Part shown: positions 50,785 to 55,337 of the stretch, piece after piece
Layout: the number at the start of each line of letters is the position of its first letter
Numbering within the stretch: the first letter of the stretch is position 1
Source of the DNA: Litchfieldia stipae
GTDB lineage: Bacteria > Bacillota > Bacilli > Bacillales > Bacillaceae_L
Assembly: GCF_014837155.1 (NCBI RefSeq)
Contig: NZ_JACYHA010000022.1
Location: 1-55,337, forward strand
Direction of reading: 5' to 3'
Length of the DNA: 55,337 nucleotides
Notes under the pieces: generated by a model
What the model was told of the DNA's origin: nothing
Databases searched by the model: none
What the model saw: the letters and a program-made list of their open reading frames with translations, nothing else
Made by a program: the position numbers and the translations under genes

Positions 50785-51225
50785 TTACTTGTATAAATCA
50801 ATCAGCAAGCCCTTAATTTCTCCGATCTTATCTAATATATTTATTGAATCCTTTTCTTGGTCAACAAGATCCTTAGTTAAAGTTAACAGCTCCTGATCAA
50901 CCTTCTCAACCAGGTGGAGTGTTCTAGAGTTGCCATTATAATTCCAATCATGAGATTGTTTTAATTCAAATCCAAATTCGACAGCCTCATGAATAAAATC
51001 CTTTACTAGCTTTTTATATGTGGCTAGATCCTTAAATGTCCTTGATTTTGCAAGCCTTTGACCCGCACTCTCAATATTAGACATAAATTTATTTAATTGT
51101 TCTATATGAAGCTTCTGTTCATTCTTTGCAAACTGCACACCAAATGAATGACTGCTTTGAGATCTTACAATTGTGTTACTTCTATCGTTATTGACAGACA
51201 TTCTAACATCTTGACTTATCTTCAT
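50785..51225 (-). CDS. yaaR: DUF327 family protein (YaaR)
   Basis: A 146-residue, mostly helical cytoplasmic protein with no signal peptide: LNKFMSNIESAGQRLAKSRT, LVKDFIHEAVEFGFELKQSH and a helical C terminus with VEKVDQELLTLTKDLVDQE. It matches B. subtilis YaaR in position between darA and holB. The function is unknown to me; the conserved placement next to a clamp-loader gene is the only hint. Confidence 0.88.
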   Translation of the reverse strand: MKISQDVRMSVNNDRSNTIVRSQSSHSFGVQFAKNEQKLHIEQLNKFMSNIESAGQRLAKSRTFKDLATYKKLVKDFIHEAVEFGFELKQSHDWNYNGNSRTLHLVEKVDQELLTLTKDLVDQEKDSINILDKIGEIKGLLIDLYK

Positions 51226-51249
51226 ATCTCATCTGTCCTTTTTATCTTA

Positions 51250-51621
<372 letters not shown>

Positions 51622-51672
51622 TCATTTTACGTTTTCTGGAAAATACCAGATCAAGAGATGTGTTTACTCTCT

Positions 51673-51681
51673 ATTATAGCA
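51673..51681 (-). promoter_or_regulatory. Extended -10 promoter of darA
   Basis: Minus-strand TGCTATAAT (51673-51681), a perfect extended -10, about 90 bp before the ATG. The -35 region is poor. Between it and the tmk terminator lies an AT-rich stretch with a small near-palindrome GACCAAATTAGGTC. Confidence 0.55.
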
Positions 51682-51761
51682 AGAAAAAAAGCAGCTTAAA
51701 GTAAAACGCAAAAAAAATAGCTTCATTTCGGCCATCGAAAGACCTAATTTGGTCATACAAC

Positions 51762-51794
51762 AAAAAAAATCTCCTCTATCGATGGATGAGGAGA
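51762..51794 (-). terminator. Intrinsic terminator of tmk
   Basis: Stem TCTCCTC / GAGGAGA with a 10-nt loop and a run of eight T on the minus strand. One arm of the stem is part of the mobile-element remnant at 51788-51838. Confidence 0.88.
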
Positions 51795-51838
51795 CTCACT
51801 GGTTACCCCACAGGATGCGGAGTGTATTCAGACTACGG
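51788..51838. mobile_element. Remnant of the MITE-like element (left half, inverted)
   Basis: The minus strand reads CCGTAGTCTGAATACACTCC, then GCATCCTGTGGGGTAACCAG and TGAGTCTCCTC, matching the left interior of copy 2 (CCGCAGCCTGAATACACTCC, GCGTCCTGTGGGTAACCGG, TGAGCCTCCTC) at roughly nine of ten positions. The terminal repeats and the right half are missing, so it is a decayed fragment. Confidence 0.75.
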
Positions 51839-51857
51839 CTTTTATAAGCAAGCTAGT

Positions 51858-52478
51858 TTAAAAATTTGCTTCTATATACGTTATGATTTCTTGGTGAATT
51901 TCCTTTACAGGCTTATCCCCTTTAACAACTAATAATTTATCCGGATACTTAGAAAAAATCTTCTTATAATTCTCTTTAACAGCAAGAAGCTTTTCTTTAT
52001 TCTCATACACATCCTGAACTGTTCTTTGCTGTAGGCGTTCAAGAGAAATCTCAATCGGATTATCAATATAAATCACTAAATCAGGATTTGGAAATTTCGA
52101 ATTCAAATTCCCTACAAAGGCAAAATCTTCTTCAGTTGAGCAGTGATAAGCAAGAGAAGAAAAGTAATATCGCGTACATATCACATGCTTCTTATCTCCC
52201 AAAAGCTTATAAACTCCATCAACATCATTATACAAATGATCATGTCGATCAGCCGCAAATAAATAAGCTAGTTGTTGATCAAAATGTGTTTCATTTTCAC
52301 TAAAAACAACACGCTTCTTCAGTCCTTCACGAATTAAGTGTCCTACTGGTCCACTTGAAGGTTCAAATGTTAAAACAGCATGATCACCCTTTTTCAAATA
52401 ATAATTTCTAAGTAGGTTTGATTGCGTTGACGTTCCAGAACCATCAATTCCTTCAAATACAATAAAAAGATTTTTCAT
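51858..52478 (-). CDS. tmk: Thymidylate kinase family protein, atypical P-loop
   Basis: Probably phosphorylates dTMP to dTDP. The 206-residue P-loop kinase has FEGIDGSGTSTQSNLL at residues 8-23, where the lysine of the usual GSGKS/T is Thr16; YLFAADRHDHL; TRYYFSSLAYH (about 100-110), where the usual DRY is TRY; and a LID-like LERLQQRTVQDVYENKE. The Bacillus Tmk expected here has an EGPEGAGKTT loop and different spacing, so this looks like replacement by a divergent family member rather than drift. ATG at 52478 with GGGGG upstream. It lies 22 bp after yaaO and ends at its own terminator. Another deoxynucleotide kinase activity is possible. Confidence 0.8.
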   Translation of the reverse strand: MKNLFIVFEGIDGSGTSTQSNLLRNYYLKKGDHAVLTFEPSSGPVGHLIREGLKKRVVFSENETHFDQQLAYLFAADRHDHLYNDVDGVYKLLGDKKHVICTRYYFSSLAYHCSTEEDFAFVGNLNSKFPNPDLVIYIDNPIEISLERLQQRTVQDVYENKEKLLAVKENYKKIFSKYPDKLLVVKGDKPVKEIHQEIITYIEANF

Positions 52479-52500
52479 GTATAAAGCCCCCATGTATGTA

Positions 52501-53934
52501 TTAACATTCTATAATATGAATTGTTCGATTAATTAACTTATTACCTTGAAAACGAGTACCTGCTTCTATGTAGGTTGTTAGGATATTCATATGTTTTTCC
52601 GTTATATACTCTCCAGCCATTAACACAGGAATTCCTGGAGGGTAGGGAATAATCATTTCAGCTGACATGTAGCCAATTGATTCATTTAAAGGCACAGCTT
52701 TTTTATTGTAACCTTTTATTTGCTTATAAGATAGACCCAATTCGGTTAGTTTATCCGTTTCAATATAGGACGAACTCCGTGAAGAGTCCACACAAGGTAA
52801 TGGTTCTACTATCGCCCTAATCTTTGTAATCAAATTTTCCCCAAAGATTCTATCCTTTATTAAAGGGAGAACCATTAATACATTATTTGGGTCAGCCATT
52901 TCTGTGAAAAGACCTTGTTTTTCTAACAGAGCTTGTAATTCAAATCCGTTCAAACCGAAGTTGGATTGAATCGTCACCTTCAGTGGATCAATATCAATTG
53001 AATTCTTATGTGCTTGTACAACATTAATTTGTGGAATTTCATTTAATGATGTTTTAAGCCAATTGATTTCATTGAGTAATTCTCTCGTCCCTGTCTCCTG
53101 CATCAGTGCTAAGTAGTACCTTGCAATATCTAAGGATGCCATAATGGGATAAGATGGACTACTCGATTGGAGCATTTGAAGATAGACGTTTAATCGACTT
53201 AGATCTACTAATTTACTATTAAAATGAAGATAAGCCCCCATTGTCATCGCAGGTAGCGTCTTATGAGCTGAGTTAACCACAATATCAGCACCAGCTTCAA
53301 CTGCAGAAATTGGAAAACTCTCAAGAATGAAATGAGCTCCATGTGCTTCATCAACCAAAACGGGGATTGATAAAGAATGAGCAAGCTTAATAATTTCCTT
53401 TAAATCAATCGTCATTCCATAGTAATTAGGATTTGTAAGTATAATTGCTTTTGCATTAGGATGTGTTTCTATGGCTGATTTTACAGTTTCTATAGATAGG
53501 CCAACAGCTACTTGTGCCACTTCATCATATTCTGGACTTAAGAAAACTGGTCTAACAGATGCCAGTTGCAATCCGTGCAAAATGGATTTATGTGAATTTC
53601 TTTGAACTAAAACAACATCATTCTCTTCACAAGTAGCAAGGATCATCGCTAAATTGCCGACAGTTGAACCGTTTACTAAAAAATAGCTCTTCTCAACTCC
53701 ATAGAGTTCAGACGTTAATTGCTCGGCTTCTTTAATAACCCCACTTGGATCATGAAGATCATCCATTCCGGTTAATTCAGTTACATCTAATTTTAATATC
53801 TCTTCAAAGCCGCTCGTCTTCTCTTGAGGGAAGACTTGTCCATTGTGATGCCCTGGGACATGGAGTGACATTGGATTGCTTTTTTGGTGTGTCATAAGTT
53901 TATCATATAGTGGTGTTTGTTTTTGATTCATCAT
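52501..53934 (-). CDS. yaaO: Orn/Lys/Arg decarboxylase family PLP protein (YaaO)
   Basis: A fold-type I PLP enzyme of 477 residues. Landmarks: SLHVPGHHNGQVF and KLDVTELTGMDDLHDPSG at the N terminus, VNGSTVGNLAMI (cofactor phosphate), LVDEAHGAHF (PLP-binding Asp, about 195-204), VVNSAHKTLPAMTMGA with the Schiff-base lysine (about residue 228), and the C-terminal IPYPPGIPVLMAGE block. It is shorter than the E. coli wing-domain enzymes and typical of the Bacillus SpeA/YaaO type. Its substrate is uncertain (arginine or lysine). It precedes tmk, probably in one transcript. Confidence 0.9.
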   Translation of the reverse strand: MMNQKQTPLYDKLMTHQKSNPMSLHVPGHHNGQVFPQEKTSGFEEILKLDVTELTGMDDLHDPSGVIKEAEQLTSELYGVEKSYFLVNGSTVGNLAMILATCEENDVVLVQRNSHKSILHGLQLASVRPVFLSPEYDEVAQVAVGLSIETVKSAIETHPNAKAIILTNPNYYGMTIDLKEIIKLAHSLSIPVLVDEAHGAHFILESFPISAVEAGADIVVNSAHKTLPAMTMGAYLHFNSKLVDLSRLNVYLQMLQSSSPSYPIMASLDIARYYLALMQETGTRELLNEINWLKTSLNEIPQINVVQAHKNSIDIDPLKVTIQSNFGLNGFELQALLEKQGLFTEMADPNNVLMVLPLIKDRIFGENLITKIRAIVEPLPCVDSSRSSSYIETDKLTELGLSYKQIKGYNKKAVPLNESIGYMSAEMIIPYPPGIPVLMAGEYITEKHMNILTTYIEAGTRFQGNKLINRTIHIIEC

Positions 53935-54001
53935 TGATTGTCCCTTAGTTTTTTTATGTTAGTACAACATTAATCTACCATTGTTATGCTTTTTTTTCTA
54001 T

Positions 54002-54032
54002 AAAAATAGGACCCTATAAAGGATCCCTATTT
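54002..54032 (-). terminator. Intrinsic terminator of csfB
   Basis: Stem AAATAGGGATCC / GGGTCCTATTT with a TTTTT tail on the minus strand, directly after the csfB stop. Confidence 0.88.
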
Positions 54033-54236
54033 CTATGAATATATCTCAGGTGTCGTTACACTTCTTAATTTCTTTAGATAATAAAGGTATTTCGGGTCAT
54101 TTGTTTCCGTTTGAATCATATCTTTCTCGCAATCTGTGCAAATAAATTTTGTGTATAAATGAATCCCTCTTTGCTTTTGTTCTTCACATATTACACACGT
54201 TTCCCCAATATTTCTTTCAGTAATGAGTGAACTCAA
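54033..54236 (-). CDS. csfB: Anti-sigma factor CsfB (Gin)
   Basis: CsfB binds sigma-G (and sigma-E) to keep them inactive until the right stage. The 67-residue zinc protein has CVICEEQKQRGIHLYTKFIC with paired cysteines (about 14-17 and 33-36, CTDC) and a C-terminal YLYYLKKLRSV. The start is TTG with GGAGG repeats just upstream. In B. subtilis csfB lies next to an rRNA operon and is followed by xpaC and yaaN; here yaaO follows directly. Confidence 0.92.
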   Translation of the reverse strand: MSSLITERNIGETCVICEEQKQRGIHLYTKFICTDCEKDMIQTETNDPKYLYYLKKLRSVTTPEIYS

Positions 54237-54254
54237 TTGCCTCCACCTCCATTA

Positions 54255-54282
54255 TCAGCATTCCCATAAGTATCAAATGTAT
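54255..54282 (-). promoter_or_regulatory. Candidate sigma-F promoter of csfB
   Basis: Minus-strand GTATA (54278-54282), 14 bp, GGGAATGCT (54255-54263), a fair match to sigma-F (GYATA / GGNNANANT) with one mismatch. It leaves a leader of only about 15 nt. Confidence 0.45.
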
Positions 54283-54435
54283 ACACAATTTCTAATTTAA
54301 TCTACAATTATTTTTTTGTATCACTTTTAAACTATGATAAGTCGGTTGAATTTGAGCCTGTTTTTATGTTAGTTTATTATTTTTTATAATTTTTCTTTCG
54401 TTTGAGTGGTTAATCTATTTTTGACACTTTGTGTG

Positions 54436-55163
54436 AGCTAATAGGGACAGGTCGATGGCTGGGTGGTTGTGTTTTGTCTTATTGGATGTGTTAACAGGAC
54501 AGGTCGATTGGAATTTGCTCTTGTTTTGTTCTATGGGATGCTCTAATAGGACAGTTCAATTGGATTTGCTCTTGTTTTGTCTTATTGGATGCCCTAACAG
54601 GACACTTCCCTTGGGATTTGCTCTTGCTTTGTCTTATTGGATGCGTCAACAGGACACTTCAATTGGAATTTTCTCTTGTTATGTCTTATTAGATGCCCCA
54701 ACAGGACACTTCGCCAGGCTTTTGCACTTGTTTTGTCTTATTAGATGTCTCAACAGGACACTTTGCTTGTTCTTTTTTCTTGTTTTGTCCTATTGGATGC
54801 ACTAACAGGACACTTTGCTCAGGATTTGCACTTGCTTTGTCCTATTGGATGCTCTAATTGGACAGTTCAATTGGTCTTTGTTCTTGTTTTGTCCCATTGG
54901 ATGGACCAATAGGACAGGTCGCTCGGGGTTTGCTCTTGTTTTGTCTTATTGGATGCCTCAACAGGACACTTCAGCTGTTCTTTATTCTAGTTTTGTCCCA
55001 TTGGATGCACTAACAGGACACTTTGCTCAGGATTTGCACTTGCTTTGTCCTATTGGATGCTCTAATTGGACAGTTCAATTGGTCTTTGCTCCTGTTTTGT
55101 CCCATTGGATGCACTAACAGGACACTTTGCTCGGGATTTGCACTTGTTTTGTCCTTTTAATAT
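54436..55163. repeat. 52-bp direct tandem repeat array, about 14 units
   Basis: Thirteen units start at 54471, 54523, 54574, 54626, 54678, 54730, 54782, 54834, 54886, 54938, 54990, 55042 and 55094 (period 52, one unit 51), with a degenerate unit before and a partial unit after (55146 on). Each has GTTTTGTC, then a YATTGGATGC-type core, TAACAGGACA and a variable TTTGCTCTT-like tail. Within each core TGTCCTATT and AACAGGACA form an imperfect inverted repeat around a 9-nt GGATGC-containing loop. The array is not coding: the period is not a multiple of three and open frames are only by-products. It fills most of the gap between the 5S terminator and csfB; the remaining 54290-54435 is AT-rich with nothing recognisable. 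Confidence 0.93.
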
Positions 55164-55188
55164 CCTTAAATGACAATAATCTAAAACA

Positions 55189-55222
55189 CAAAAAAGACCA
55201 GCTCCAAAAGGAACTGATCTTT
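55189..55222 (-). terminator. Terminator of the upstream rRNA operon
   Basis: Stem AAGATCAGTTCC / GGAGCTGGTCTT around a TTTT loop with a T-run on the minus strand, about 8 bp after the 5S 3' end. Confidence 0.9.
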
Positions 55223-55228
55223 TATTTT

Positions 55229-55337
55229 GCCTAGCGACGTCCTACTCTCACAGGGGGAGTCCCCCAACTACCATCGGCGCTGAAGAGCTTAACTTCCGTG
55301 TTCGGTATGGGAACGGGTGTGACCTCTTCGCCAAAAT
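55229..55337 (-). rRNA. 5S ribosomal RNA (5' end cut by the window)
   Basis: The minus strand reads GCGAAGAGGTCACACCCGTT, CCCATACCGAACACGGAAGT, TAAGCTCTTCAGCGCCGATG, GTAGTTGGGGG and ends GTGAGAGTAGGACGTCGC, the Bacillus 5S sequence. The 3' end near 55229-55231 is estimated. It is the last gene of the rRNA operon that lies upstream in the direction of transcription. Confidence 0.96.

Noticed and set aside
54455-55117. Two long plus-strand open frames (54455-54805 and 54815-55117) over the repeat array
   Set aside because: They are translations of the 52-bp repeats; the period shifts frame each unit, the predicted peptides are repetitive and Cys/Leu-rich, and no ribosome site precedes them.
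54436-55163. CRISPR array
   Set aside because: Similarity extends over the whole 52-bp unit instead of alternating identical repeats with unique spacers, and there are no cas genes.

Overview
The window is a near-origin chromosomal segment of a spore-forming Bacillaceae (Bacillus or a close relative). Gene content and order follow the Bacillus subtilis csfB-to-lysS interval almost gene for gene, read in reverse, so nearly everything lies on the minus strand; only abrB is a plus-strand gene. The window is bounded by two rRNA operons of the same orientation: the 5' end of a 16S gene at bases 1-93 and most of a 5S gene at 55229-55337. Sporulation genes (spoIIE, spoVT, spoVG, yabG, yabP, yabQ, sspF, fin, csfB), AT-rich intergenic DNA and sporulation-type promoters all support an endospore former.

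Reading in the direction of transcription (high to low coordinates): 5S gene and terminator; a 52-bp tandem repeat array (about 54436-55163); csfB, yaaO, tmk, darA, yaaR, holB, ricT and yabA (sigma-G control, dTMP synthesis, c-di-AMP sensing, clamp loading, RNA processing and biofilm, initiation control); yabB and rsmI; abrB on the opposite strand; metS, yabD, yabE, rnmV, ksgA (tRNA charging and rRNA maturation); yabG, veg, sspF; ispE, purR, ridA, spoVG, glmU, prs, ctc, pth, fin, mfd; spoVT, yabM, yabN, rqcP, yabP, yabQ, divIC, yabR; tRNA-Met and tRNA-Glu; spoIIE, yabS, yabT; tilS, hprT, ftsH, coaX, hslO, a PpiC-type foldase, cysK; the p-aminobenzoate/folate cluster pabB-pabA-pabC-folP-folB-folK-yazB; dusB and lysS; then tandem rRNA promoters and 16S.

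Regulatory signals that can be read directly include tandem rrn promoters, a sigma-A promoter with a 21-bp spacer before spoIIE, Spo0A boxes at abrB, a sigma-H promoter for spoVG, sigma-B-like for ctc, sigma-F-like for fin and csfB, sigma-G-like for spoVT and sspF, sigma-K-like for yabG, a PurBox pair over the purR promoter, and many intrinsic terminators.

The parts that are not standard Bacillus are: (1) the 52-bp array next to the 5S gene, each unit carrying an imperfect inverted-repeat core; (2) a small non-coding mobile element with about 23-bp imperfect terminal inverted repeats, present as two copies with 8-bp target duplications (358-520 and 20994-21203), plus a decayed piece that forms one arm of the tmk terminator (51788-51838); (3) a thymidylate kinase whose P-loop lysine is replaced by threonine, unlike the usual Bacillus Tmk at this locus; (4) absence of xpaC, yaaN and yazA from their usual places; (5) extra Spo0A boxes and a possible short ORF in the 602-bp metS-abrB gap. 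Family assignments rest on recognised protein families and remembered B. subtilis synteny, not on a database search.
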